From contig JACQXP010000071.1 in NCBI GenBank assembly GCA_016208645.1, positions 1 through 8,463 of the forward strand: DNA of 8,463 nt, given 5' to 3'. Shown in pieces: positions 1 to 6,363 of this stretch (positions are counted from its first letter, which is position 1; each line of letters starts with the position of its first letter). This DNA is from Candidatus Methylomirabilota bacterium. GTDB lineage: Bacteria; Methylomirabilota; Methylomirabilia; Methylomirabilales; 2-02-FULL-66-22. The notes under the pieces were generated by a model. The model did not search any database. It saw only the letters and a program-made list of their open reading frames with translations, and had not been told where the DNA came from. A program made the position numbers and the translations under genes.

Positions 1-106
1 CGATGCGGGGGACGACGGCGATCTCGTCCAGGTTCATCGCCCCGAACCCGATCACATCGAGCGTGGGACCCTGCGCTGCGTCTGTCGAGGGCACTGGGGG
101 GGTCAT
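1..106 (-). CDS. PfkB-family sugar/nucleoside kinase, N-terminal fragment (runs off window)
   Basis: Reading the minus strand from the ATG at 106-104 gives 35 codons without a stop before the window edge. After a short polar leader the protein reads DVIGFGAMNLDEIAVVPRI. This matches the first beta strand and N-terminal signature of PfkB/ribokinase-family kinases (hydrophobic-G-x-G/A-x2-N/D-hydrophobic-D), which phosphorylate sugars, nucleosides or sugar phosphates with ATP in the cytoplasm. A purine-rich GGTGAG lies about 4 nt before the ATG, supporting this start. It follows the HAD phosphatase gene on the same strand after 91 nt that contain a long hairpin, so it may be cotranscribed or partly insulated from it. 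The catalytic GAGD motif would lie outside the window, so substrate cannot be judged. Family assignment rests on a short N-terminus only. Confidence 0.72.
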   Translation of the reverse strand, partial: MTPPVPSTDAAQGPTLDVIGFGAMNLDEIAVVPRI

Positions 107-141
107 TTGCTCACCACAATCCTATTCGCTCTCCCATGCCA

Positions 142-196
142 CCCCCTCAACCTACCCTTCTCCCCCTTCCAGGGGGAGAAGGTAGGGATGAGGGGG
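142..196. repeat. Long imperfect hairpin between minus-strand genes (REP-like element or terminator)
   Basis: The arms are 142-167 and 171-196 around a 3-nt loop (168-170). Pairing is 157-167 with 171-181 (11 bp), 156 with 182, a bulged C155, 151-154 with 183-186 (4 bp), a small internal loop (149-150 against 187-189), then 142-148 with 190-196 (7 bp). That makes about 23 bp in total. It starts 1 nt after the stop codon of the HAD gene (198-200) and lies upstream of the kinase start. No T tract follows on either strand, so a classical intrinsic terminator is doubtful. The C-rich/G-rich arms resemble palindromic repeats dispersed between genes of many GC-rich bacteria. A role in transcript 3'-end stability or attenuation is inferred. 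Confidence 0.75.
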
Positions 197-197
197 C

Positions 198-1208
198 TCA
201 GCCGAGCTTGGCGGCCGCCTCACGCATGCGCCGGCGGAAGGCCTTGTGCAGGGCAATGACCTCGTCCAGCCCGCTCCCCTCACGGCCCACCATCCAGTGA
301 AGGTGCGGTCCTTCCGCCGCATCCGCGGCCGGCGCCTCGCCGATCAACCCCTTGACCCGTGCCCGCCCCCCCTGCCTCCAGGCCTCCAGGACCGGCTGCA
401 GCCCACCGAGTCGCGTCGCCGCCACCGCCACGGTCACGTGGGGAAGGATGAAGGCGTTCCCGTTGAAGGCCACGGCCAGGCCCCCGAGGCTCTCGATCAT
501 GCGGGCCCCCTGGACGTCCGTGATGCTGTCCCCCACGAAGACGGCGTCCCGGAGCGAGGACCCCTTCGAGCGTGCCACCGCCTCCATGGTCCAGGCCTTG
601 CGGCGCCCGCCGACGACGGTGACCCCCTCTCCGCCCAACGACAGCGCGTCCGCCAGGCCCCCACCCCAGTAGAAGGGATCTAACCGGCTGCGGATCAGGT
701 CGTCCTTTCCCCCCGCCGAGAGGTCCTCGCCGACGAGGTCGCGCAGGATGATCCTCTCCATCTCCGCCACCCGGTCGAGATCCTCCCGGCGCAGGCGCGC
801 GCGCAACCGATCAAAGGGCATCCTGGTGCAGTGGATCGCCTCCGGGGGAAACCCCAGGCTGGCGCCGATGGTGCGGGCGTGCTGCTCGTAGCTGGTCGAG
901 ACGATGTGCGCCTCCCACCCCGCCGACCGCAGGCGGGCCAGAAGCTCCGACGCGCCCGGCACCAGGCCGGCCCGATCCGAGACCCGCCGCACGTCCCCGG
1001 CGGCGATGCCGTGGTGGAGCAGGAAGGGCACGATCAAGAGGAGTGTGTCCCCGGGCTCGTAGGCCTCCCGCCCCTCCAGGGTCAGGAGGTCGTCGTACCG
1101 GCTGATCACCTCGAACAGGCGGTGCCCCTCTGGGATCAGCCCCATCACCTCGTAGGCGTTGTCCTGCGGAGAGAGCGGCCCCTCGAGATCGAAGAAGATC
1201 AATGGCAT
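198..1208 (-). CDS. HAD-superfamily phosphatase, EhaR/COG4030-like
   Basis: This is a 336-residue cytoplasmic protein with the HAD hydrolase motifs in order. Motif I is at residues 5-12 (FFDLEGPL; nucleophile D7, with E9 where most HAD phosphatases have Asp). Motif II is VSTS (103-106), motif III is probably K204 in GRRKAW, and motif IV is VGDSITD (225-231) for Mg2+. The segment DNAYEV...PEGHRLFEVISRYDD (16-40) followed by a glycine/acidic stretch recalls the HAD group containing archaeal EhaR (COG4030). That comparison is from memory. The DLEG form of motif I also occurs in ThrH-type phosphoserine phosphatases, so it does not imply inactivity. The physiological substrate is unknown. The start codon (1208-1206) overlaps the end of the formyltransferase gene by 10 nt, which indicates translational coupling. 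A long hairpin follows the stop. Confidence 0.82.
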   Translation of the reverse strand: MPLIFFDLEGPLSPQDNAYEVMGLIPEGHRLFEVISRYDDLLTLEGREAYEPGDTLLLIVPFLLHHGIAAGDVRRVSDRAGLVPGASELLARLRSAGWEAHIVSTSYEQHARTIGASLGFPPEAIHCTRMPFDRLRARLRREDLDRVAEMERIILRDLVGEDLSAGGKDDLIRSRLDPFYWGGGLADALSLGGEGVTVVGGRRKAWTMEAVARSKGSSLRDAVFVGDSITDVQGARMIESLGGLAVAFNGNAFILPHVTVAVAATRLGGLQPVLEAWRQGGRARVKGLIGEAPAADAAEGPHLHWMVGREGSGLDEVIALHKAFRRRMREAAAKLG

Positions 1209-2026
1209 GAGCCCCCCGCGTGGAGCATGGCCCCCACCTCCTCGGTGAGGCAGAAGCCTCCCACAAGCCGCTTCCCCTCGCTATACACATCCAACCCCTG
1301 GATGCGGATCCGGCCGTCCGCCAGCGCCCGCAGGGTCTCCACCAAGAGGGGCGCTTCCCGACGCACGCCCTCTTCGCGGATCCGGTGGAACAGGCGGGGT
1401 CGCGCCGCCCGCAGGCCGCCGGTCCGCCCCGTCCCCTCCCACTCGGCCCAGAGCGGATCGAAGGTCCCGCCCCGGATGGGAAAGCGGCAGTGGGTGAGGA
1501 CGGGACCGCGATCCAGCTCGGGGGTGACCCGATGGATCATGATCCCCGACTCGGACGCCCGGGTTTCGATCAGGTGCCAGATCACATCCTCCCAGGCGCC
1601 CACGGGACCCCCGGGGGGGGCGGGGTGGAGGTTGATGAACGGGTAGCGCTGGCAGAGCGCCGGCCCGAGGATCAACATGTAGCCGACCAGGGCGTACACG
1701 TCGGCCCCCTCCCCTTCGAGGGCAGCCATCACCTCCCGGTCGTAGGCCAGGCGCAGGGCCTCGCGATCCGCCGGCGCCGCCGAGCGCGCGGTGTATCGCG
1801 CCTTGAAGGCGCTCCAGGAACGGCTACGGACCGGAATCCCCAGGCCCTCGACCATCCCGAGGAACTGGTCGGTGACCGGATTCTCTCCGCGATCCCGATT
1901 GCAGAAGACGAAGGGGATCTCGGCCTGCAGGCGGCCGGCGCGGATGGCGTTCCAGACCTCCATCAGCAGGTATCCCGCCGCTTCATCCCGACCGGAGGAA
2001 AGCCAGCCGATCCGAAACACGCCCAT
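1199..2026 (-). CDS. Formyltransferase family protein (PurN/Fmt-like fold)
   Basis: This is a 275-residue protein of the formyl_transf_N fold, whose members move a formyl group from 10-formyltetrahydrofolate to an amine. The catalytic triad can be placed as N132 and H134 in INLHP and D172 in HRVTPELDRGPVL (165-177), equivalent to Asn, His and Asp of GAR transformylase. The N-terminal loop LSSGRDEA (9-16) sits where PurN binds the substrate phosphate. Unusual points are the active-site loop HPAPPGGPVG instead of the common HPSLLP...G, and about 85 C-terminal residues beyond the core. Coupling to a HAD phosphatase rather than purine genes argues against housekeeping PurN. The acceptor may be a sugar amine or another amine, but nothing in the sequence decides this. 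The start at 2026 is preceded by a purine-rich GGGAGGCGAGGGG. Confidence 0.82.
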   Translation of the reverse strand: MGVFRIGWLSSGRDEAAGYLLMEVWNAIRAGRLQAEIPFVFCNRDRGENPVTDQFLGMVEGLGIPVRSRSWSAFKARYTARSAAPADREALRLAYDREVMAALEGEGADVYALVGYMLILGPALCQRYPFINLHPAPPGGPVGAWEDVIWHLIETRASESGIMIHRVTPELDRGPVLTHCRFPIRGGTFDPLWAEWEGTGRTGGLRAARPRLFHRIREEGVRREAPLLVETLRALADGRIRIQGLDVYSEGKRLVGGFCLTEEVGAMLHAGGSCH

Positions 2027-2109
2027 CCCCTCGCCTCCCCGGGCAGCGCCCGCCGCCCGATGCCATTTGCTGAGCGCGTCGGGCGCCTCTCCTCTGTCGA
2101 ACCCGTGGC

Positions 2110-2139
2110 ATTATCTTTCAGGGCCCGTACCCCGCGCAA
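2110..2139 (-). promoter_or_regulatory. Candidate sigma70-type promoter for the formyltransferase-HAD unit
   Basis: On the minus strand TTGCGC (2139-2134) is followed after 18 nt by GATAAT (2115-2110), which matches the TATAAT consensus at five of six positions in an otherwise GC-rich context. The -35 half is weak, matching only TTG. Transcription would begin near 2103 and leave a leader of roughly 75-80 nt before the ATG at 2026. This is inferred from sequence pattern and spacing only. Confidence 0.35.
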
Positions 2140-2259
2140 GCAGAACCTCGCTCCGACTACAAGACATTCGACGAGAGGGACGCGCGCGGTCTCGAGATTC
2201 CCGAACGCCGGTGTGATCTGTTTGCGCTCGACCTGCGACCGTTTTGGTCCTGTTTTGTT

Positions 2260-2275
2260 TTCCAATCCTTTGGAA
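2260..2275. promoter_or_regulatory. Inverted repeat TTCCAA-N4-TTGGAA, possible operator
   Basis: A perfect 6-bp inverted repeat with a 4-nt spacer (TCCT) lies in the AT-richest part of the divergent region. It ends 9 nt before the candidate plus-strand -35 box at 2285. Such dyads often bind dimeric helix-turn-helix regulators. No regulator gene is present in the window to pair with it, and a 16-bp dyad can arise by chance. Confidence 0.35.
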
Positions 2276-2284
2276 GTCTCTGCC

Positions 2285-2313
2285 TTGCGAGGCGCCAGAC
2301 CGGGGACTAGAGT
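2285..2313 (+). promoter_or_regulatory. Candidate promoter for the split transketolase operon
   Basis: TTGCGA (2285-2290) and TAGAGT (2308-2313) are separated by 17 nt. Each matches the sigma70 consensus at four of six positions. The predicted start near 2320 would give a leader of about 125 nt before the transketolase ATG. Low information content makes this tentative. Confidence 0.3.
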
Positions 2314-2431
2314 CAAAGACGAATGCCCGGATCTTTCCCTCGGGCCAAGCCACGGCTCGCAATCATTGCTGAAAGACCGCGGGTCTACTCTGCAACCGGC
2401 GTGGGCCGGGCTACGGCCACACGCCAATACC

Positions 2432-2437
2432 AAAGGG
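2432..2437 (+). promoter_or_regulatory. Ribosome binding site fixing the transketolase start
   Basis: AAAGGG ends 6 nt before the ATG at 2444. The reading frame stays open upstream to 1220, so this site, together with homology beginning soon after, is what places the start at 2444. The in-frame ATGs at 2453 and 2462 have no well-spaced ribosome site. Confidence 0.6.
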
Positions 2438-2443
2438 CAACCT

Positions 2444-3280
2444 ATGGCGGAAATGGAGGAGATGCTGACCGTCGCCGAGATCCAGGAGGTCGCCGACCGC
2501 CTGCGCCGTCGCACCCTCGACATGGTGTGGCGCGCCCAGGCCGGCCACCCCGGCGGATCCTTCTCCCTGGCGGAGATCCTGGCGTGTCTCTACTTCCGGG
2601 TCTTGCGGATTGACCCATCGCGGCCGGACTGGCCCGACCGCGATCGGTTCGTCCTCAGCAAAGGACACGCCGCGCCCATCTACTACGCGACCCTGGCGGA
2701 ACGCGGCTACTTCCCGCCGGAGGCCCTGGACACCTACGACGAGCTGAACTCCATCCTGCAGGGCCATCCCGACATGCACACCCCGGGCGTGGATATGTCC
2801 TCGGGCTCCCTGGGCCAGGGGCTGTCGCCCGGGATCGGCATGGCCCTGGGCGCGCGGTTGCGCGGGAAGGAGTTCCGCGTGTACGTCGTGCTGGGCGACG
2901 GCGAGATCCAGGAAGGGCAGGTGTGGGAGGCCGCCATGGCGGCCAGCGCCTACCGTCTGGACAATCTCGTCGCCATCGTGGACTGGAACAAGATTCAGCT
3001 CAGCGACTTCATCGAAAAGGCCATGCCGGTGGACCCGCTGCCGGACAAGTGGCGCGCCTTCGGCTGGCACGTCCGCGAGTGCGACGGGCACGACGTGGCG
3101 GCCATCCTCCACGCGCTGGAGGAGCTGCGGCAGGTCCGGGGGCGGCCCACGGTCCTCCTGGCCCACACGGTGAAGGGCAAGGGGGTCTCCTTCATGGAGA
3201 ACAACCCGGCCTGGCACGCCAAGGCCCCCAACGAGCAGGAGTATCTCCAGGCCAGGACCGAACTGGCGGTGAGGAGGTGA
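2444..3280 (+). CDS. Transketolase, N-terminal (TPP-binding) subunit
   Basis: This 278-residue protein is the first half of a split transketolase, and binds thiamine diphosphate and a divalent metal. Visible landmarks are RRRTLDMVWRAQAGHPGGSFS (residues 21-41, H35), LSKGHAAPIYY (71-81, H75), QGHPDM (106-111) and SSGSLGQGLSPGIGMA (119-134). The ThDP/metal motif runs from GDG (151-153) to N182 in DWNK. The end of the family domain is WRAFGWHVRECDGHD. Length fits stand-alone N-terminal subunits of roughly 270-300 residues. Together with the next gene it would transfer two-carbon ketol units between a ketose and an aldose in the cytoplasm. The start at 2444 removes 408 upstream in-frame codons that merely run antisense to the formyltransferase gene. 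Donor and acceptor sugars cannot be read from sequence; a housekeeping pentose-phosphate role remains possible. Confidence 0.93.
   Translation: MAEMEEMLTVAEIQEVADRLRRRTLDMVWRAQAGHPGGSFSLAEILACLYFRVLRIDPSRPDWPDRDRFVLSKGHAAPIYYATLAERGYFPPEALDTYDELNSILQGHPDMHTPGVDMSSGSLGQGLSPGIGMALGARLRGKEFRVYVVLGDGEIQEGQVWEAAMAASAYRLDNLVAIVDWNKIQLSDFIEKAMPVDPLPDKWRAFGWHVRECDGHDVAAILHALEELRQVRGRPTVLLAHTVKGKGVSFMENNPAWHAKAPNEQEYLQARTELAVRR
3271..3280 (+). promoter_or_regulatory. Ribosome binding site overlapping the upstream stop codon
   Basis: GAGGAGGTGA includes the TGA (3278-3280) that ends the N-terminal transketolase subunit, and lies 5 nt before the ATG (3286) of the C-terminal subunit. Ribosomes finishing the first subunit sit on the start region of the second. 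This suggests coupled translation and equal amounts of the two halves. Confidence 0.75.
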
Positions 3281-3285
3281 GCGCC

Positions 3286-4227
3286 ATGCCAGAGCAGATC
3301 GCCATGCGCGAGGCCTTCGGGCAGACCCTGGTGGCACTGGGGAAGCGCGTCCCGGACCTCGTGGTCCTGGATGCCGACGTGGCGCCCTCCACCCGCGCGG
3401 TACTCTTCGCCCAGGCCTTCCCCGAGCGCTTCTTCCAGGTGGGGATTGCCGAACAGAACATGATCGGCATGGCCGCCGGCCTCTCCACCCTGGGCTTCAT
3501 CCCCTTCACCAGCACCTTCGCCTGCTTCGCCAAGCGGGACCTGGACCAGATCCGGATCACGGTGGCCCAGCCCAAGAACAACGTGAAGGTCACCGGCCAC
3601 TACAGCGGCCTCCTGGCCGGCAAGACGGGGAAGACGCACCTGTCCATCCAGGACCTGGCCATCATGCGGACCATGCCCAACATGACGGTCATCGCGCCGG
3701 CCGACGGCGTGGAGGTCGAGAAGGCCATGGAGGCCATGGTCGCCGTGCACGGGCCGGCCTACCTCCGCCTGGCCCGGGATCCCAGCCCGGTGATCTTCGA
3801 CGCGTCCTACCGGTTCGAGATCGGTCGCGCGGTGACGTTACGCGATGGCAGCGATGTCGCCCTGATCAGCACCGGCATCCAGACGCCCCGGGCGGTCGAG
3901 GCGGCCGGGCTGCTCCAGGCCGAGGGCATCAACGCCCTGGTCCTTCACGTGCCCACCCTGAAGCCCCTGGATGTGGACGCCATCGTGGCGGCCGCGGAGC
4001 GGACCGGCCTGGTGGTGACGGCCGAGGAGCACAGCATCCTGGGCGGCCTGGGGGGCGCCGTGGCCGAGGTCCTGTCGGAGCACCGGCCCACGCCCATGGC
4101 GCGGGTCGGCGTCCGGGACGTGTACGCCGAATCGGCTCCCAACGACGCCCTGCTGGAAAAGTACGGCGTCACGGCGCGCCACGTGGCGCAGGCGGCCCGG
4201 TCGCACCTGGCCAAGTGGCGGCGCTGA
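3286..4227 (+). CDS. Transketolase, C-terminal (pyrimidine-binding) subunit
   Basis: This 313-residue protein is the second half of the split transketolase. The Transket_pyr domain fills about residues 4-170. It carries the ThDP-activating glutamate E56 within FFQVGIAEQNMIGMAAGL (49-66), TSTFACFAKRDLDQIR downstream, and the HYSGLLAGKTGKTHLSIQDLA segment, which contributes a substrate-facing loop. The transketolase C-terminal domain follows, with GSDVALISTG, a parallel-beta core and EEHSILGGLGGAVAEVL. It is 5 nt downstream of the N-terminal subunit and shares its ribosome site with that gene's stop codon, so the pair should form one enzyme. DXS (1-deoxyxylulose-5-phosphate synthase) is unlikely because the protein is split and lacks DXS length. 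Substrate range is unknown. Confidence 0.93.
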   Translation: MPEQIAMREAFGQTLVALGKRVPDLVVLDADVAPSTRAVLFAQAFPERFFQVGIAEQNMIGMAAGLSTLGFIPFTSTFACFAKRDLDQIRITVAQPKNNVKVTGHYSGLLAGKTGKTHLSIQDLAIMRTMPNMTVIAPADGVEVEKAMEAMVAVHGPAYLRLARDPSPVIFDASYRFEIGRAVTLRDGSDVALISTGIQTPRAVEAAGLLQAEGINALVLHVPTLKPLDVDAIVAAAERTGLVVTAEEHSILGGLGGAVAEVLSEHRPTPMARVGVRDVYAESAPNDALLEKYGVTARHVAQAARSHLAKWRR

Positions 4228-4305
4228 GGGGCGGCCCCGCACGCCCAGCCGCCCTGTGGCCATCCCCCGAAAGGTCTGCATGACCGGACCCTTGTGCCTC
4301 CGGGA

Positions 4306-4334
4306 TTGCCGCCCAGGATGACATCGCCCAGAAT
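4306..4334 (+). promoter_or_regulatory. Weak candidate promoter ahead of the AOR-family gene
   Basis: TTGCCG (4306-4311) and CAGAAT (4329-4334) are 17 nt apart, each with four of six consensus matches. The 219-nt gap between the transketolase and AOR genes is unusually long for a simple operon, so an internal promoter would make sense. The gap lacks a convincing terminator, and read-through from the transketolase genes is equally possible. Confidence 0.22.
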
Positions 4335-4382
4335 GGCGGCGGGGCGTTCTTCGCGCGAACCCGATTCCCACTGGAACCGCCT

Positions 4383-4397
4383 GCACCGGTCCGGTGC
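4383..4397. promoter_or_regulatory. Perfect palindrome GCACCGG-T-CCGGTGC upstream of the AOR-family gene
   Basis: Seven-base arms around a single central base lie 49 nt before the AOR start and about 34 nt before its ribosome site (GAGGAGGAGAG). This could be an operator for a dimeric regulator, or it could form a leader hairpin in RNA with a smaller stem. If the weak promoter at 4306-4334 is real, the palindrome falls downstream of the transcription start, a typical roadblock position. GC-rich DNA yields such palindromes by chance more often, so function is uncertain. Confidence 0.4.
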
Positions 4398-4446
4398 GGC
4401 ACGAACACATCGTCCACCCTGTTGACACGGCGAGGAGGAGAGACGC

Positions 4447-6336
4447 ATGCACGGCGCCTTTAACGGCAAGTTTCTGCGCGTGGACCTGACCCGGGGCACG
4501 ACAGAGGTCGAGGAGGTCCCCGAATTGACCACCCGCATGTACCTTGGGGGCAGCGCCATGGCGGCCTATATCCTGACACGGGAGCTCAAGGCCGGCATTG
4601 ACCCCCTCGGCCCGGATAACATCCTGGTGTTCACCACCTGCCCGGCCAACGGCAGCCCCATCTCCGGGACCAACCGCTTCACCTGTGCGGCGAAGTCCCC
4701 CCTCACCGGCGGCTACGGCGAGGGCGAGGCCGGCGGCTGGTGGGGGCCGGAGCTGAAGTTCGCCGGCTTCGACGGCATCATCGTCACGGGACAGTCCCCC
4801 CGCCCGGCCTACCTGTGGATCGCCGACGGCAAGGCAGAGCTGCGCGATGCTTCGCACCTGTGGGGGAAGCTGTCGGGCGAGGTGCAGGATATCCTGACCG
4901 CGGAGACGGACAAGCGGGCCCGCATCCTCCAGTGCGGCCCTGCGGGTGAGCGGGGCGTCCGCCTGGCCAATATCGTGAACGAGCTGAAGCACTTCCACGG
5001 GCGCAGCGGCCTGGGGGCCGTGATGGGCAGCAAGCGGCTCCGGGCCATCGCCGTCCGCGGCCACGGCAAGCTGGAGGCCAAGGATCCCCAGGGCCTCCAG
5101 GCCGTCCTGAAGTGGTTCCGGGAGCAGTACAAGCGGGACGCCGACATGCTCCACAAGTACGGGACCTCGCGTAACGTCGTGGGCATGAGCGCCGACGGGA
5201 TCCTCCCGACCCGGAACTTCCAGGAGGGCCAGTTCGAACAAGCCAAGGAGATCAGCGGCCAGCGCATGGCCGAGACCATCCTGACCGACGAGGGCACCTG
5301 CTTCGCCTGCGCCATCGCCTGCAAGCGCGACGTGGACGTGCCGGAGATGGGAGTCTCCTCCAAATACGGCGGCCCCGAGTACGAGACGATCGCCGCCAGC
5401 GGCTCCGCCTGCGGGATCGGGGACCTCAAGGTCATCGCCAAGTTCCACCAGATCTGCGGGGAGTACGTCCTGGACACCATCTCCGCCGGGATGACCATCG
5501 CCTTCGCCATGGAGTGCTTCGAGAACGGCATCCTCACGCAGGCCGACACCGACGGGATCGAGCTGCGTTTCGGCAACGGCGACGCCCTGCTCGCCATGGT
5601 CGAGAAGATGGCGAAGCGCGAGGGATTCGGCGACGTCCTGGCCGACGGGGCGAAGCGCGCGGCCGAGCGGATCGGCCGGGGGGCCGACCAGTTCGTCCTC
5701 ACCGTCAAGGGCCAGGAGATCCCCATGCACGAGCCGCGGGGCAAACAAGGGTTAGCCCTGGCCTATGCCACGGCGCCGGCCGGGGCCGATCACATGCGGG
5801 CCCCCCACGACCCGGTCTACGAGGGCTTCCACCCCTCCGGGGCCCACGCGCTGGAGCCCCTGGGGCTCTGCGAGCCCCTGCCGCGACTGGAGCTGTCGCC
5901 GCGCAAGGTGCGGGCCTACTACTACGCCAACCAGTGGTGGAACCTGTGCAGCTCCCTGGGCGTCTGTCACCTGGCCGCCACGCCCATTGACATCCTGGGC
6001 ATCACCCCGATGGTGAACCTGACCCGGGCCATCACCGGGTGGGACACCAGCCTCTGGGAACTCTGCAAGGTGGCGGAACGGGGCAAGGCCCTGGCACGCG
6101 TCTTCAACAGCCGCGAGGGCTTCACGCCGAAAGACGACCGGCTGCCCAGGCGCCTGCACGAGGCATTCACCAGCGGGCCACTGAAAGGCGTCCGGATCGA
6201 CCCGGACACCTTTGCCCGGGCCGTCCGCCTGTACCATCAGATGGAGGGCTGGGATCCGGAGACGGGTTGGCCGACCTTTGCCAAGCTGGCCGAGCTGGGC
6301 ATAGAATGGGCCGCCAAACCCGGGGAGACCTGGTAG
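4447..6336 (+). CDS. Aldehyde:ferredoxin oxidoreductase (AOR) family protein
   Basis: This 629-residue protein has the usual AOR-family length. The family uses a tungsten (or molybdenum) bis-pterin and a [4Fe-4S] cluster to oxidise aldehydes to acids, reducing ferredoxin. The N-terminal domain is clear: NGKFLRVDLT (6-15), YLGGSAMAAYIL (32-43), and ANGSPISGTNRFT...KSPLTGGYGEGEAGG around residues 67-97. Cluster ligands are C285-x2-C288-x3-C292, with a fourth from C507 (or C501) in NLCSSLGVC. The two classical pterin motifs (DxxGLD, DxxGLC) are altered: residues 338-343 read GEYVLD and 502-507 read SSLGVC, so D343 and C507 remain but the leading Asp of each is missing. No dedicated ferredoxin-like partner subunit is visible. 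The start is supported by a strong ribosome site at 4431-4441. The stop is 27 nt before the SDR gene, indicating cotranscription. Substrate unknown. Confidence 0.9.
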   Translation: MHGAFNGKFLRVDLTRGTTEVEEVPELTTRMYLGGSAMAAYILTRELKAGIDPLGPDNILVFTTCPANGSPISGTNRFTCAAKSPLTGGYGEGEAGGWWGPELKFAGFDGIIVTGQSPRPAYLWIADGKAELRDASHLWGKLSGEVQDILTAETDKRARILQCGPAGERGVRLANIVNELKHFHGRSGLGAVMGSKRLRAIAVRGHGKLEAKDPQGLQAVLKWFREQYKRDADMLHKYGTSRNVVGMSADGILPTRNFQEGQFEQAKEISGQRMAETILTDEGTCFACAIACKRDVDVPEMGVSSKYGGPEYETIAASGSACGIGDLKVIAKFHQICGEYVLDTISAGMTIAFAMECFENGILTQADTDGIELRFGNGDALLAMVEKMAKREGFGDVLADGAKRAAERIGRGADQFVLTVKGQEIPMHEPRGKQGLALAYATAPAGADHMRAPHDPVYEGFHPSGAHALEPLGLCEPLPRLELSPRKVRAYYYANQWWNLCSSLGVCHLAATPIDILGITPMVNLTRAITGWDTSLWELCKVAERGKALARVFNSREGFTPKDDRLPRRLHEAFTSGPLKGVRIDPDTFARAVRLYHQMEGWDPETGWPTFAKLAELGIEWAAKPGETW

Positions 6337-6363
6337 AATAGAATCTTCGAGAAAGGAGTTTTC

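Larger units (their letters stand above)
2027..2443. other. Divergent intergenic region, no credible gene
   Basis: These 417 bp separate the starts of the minus-strand formyltransferase operon and the plus-strand transketolase operon. No reading frame here has protein-family features or a convincing ribosome site. The half near 2221-2290 is visibly richer in T/A than the neighbouring genes, as expected for a promoter zone. Besides the separately listed promoters and inverted repeat, GCCCGA (2055-2060) pairs with TCGGGC (2079-2084) and would form a hairpin in the leader of the minus-strand transcript. A 6-bp stem with one bulge at 2401-2420 lies just before the transketolase ribosome site. Shared regulation of both operons is plausible but inferred. 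Confidence 0.7.

Noticed and set aside
2090..2110. GGTTCGAC on the minus strand, resembling a tRNA T-loop
   Set aside because: The flanking bases do not form a T stem, and no acceptor, D or anticodon arms can be folded around it.
1220..2443. Upstream extension of the transketolase reading frame by 408 codons
   Set aside because: It runs antisense to the formyltransferase gene and through the intergenic region, with Pro/Arg-rich unstructured sequence. The transketolase family domain and a ribosome site place the start at 2444.
4373..4385. GG...GC pattern resembling a sigma54 promoter before AOR
   Set aside because: The GG and GC elements are 8 nt apart rather than the required 10, and flanking bases do not match the consensus.
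4318..4425. 35-codon small frame between transketolase and AOR genes
   Set aside because: It has no good ribosome site, Arg/Ser/Pro-rich composition and no recognisable features. It overlaps the palindrome and is probably chance.
4422..4427. Perfect TTGACA -35 box before the AOR gene
   Set aside because: It is only 20 nt from the ATG, leaving no room for a -10 box and leader; the ribosome site occupies that space.
3838..5748. 636-codon open frame on the minus strand, antisense to transketolase C and AOR genes
   Set aside because: It has no protein-family features and low-complexity Gly/Ala/Leu/Asp composition. It exists because GC-rich codons on the plus strand rarely make stops in the antisense frame.
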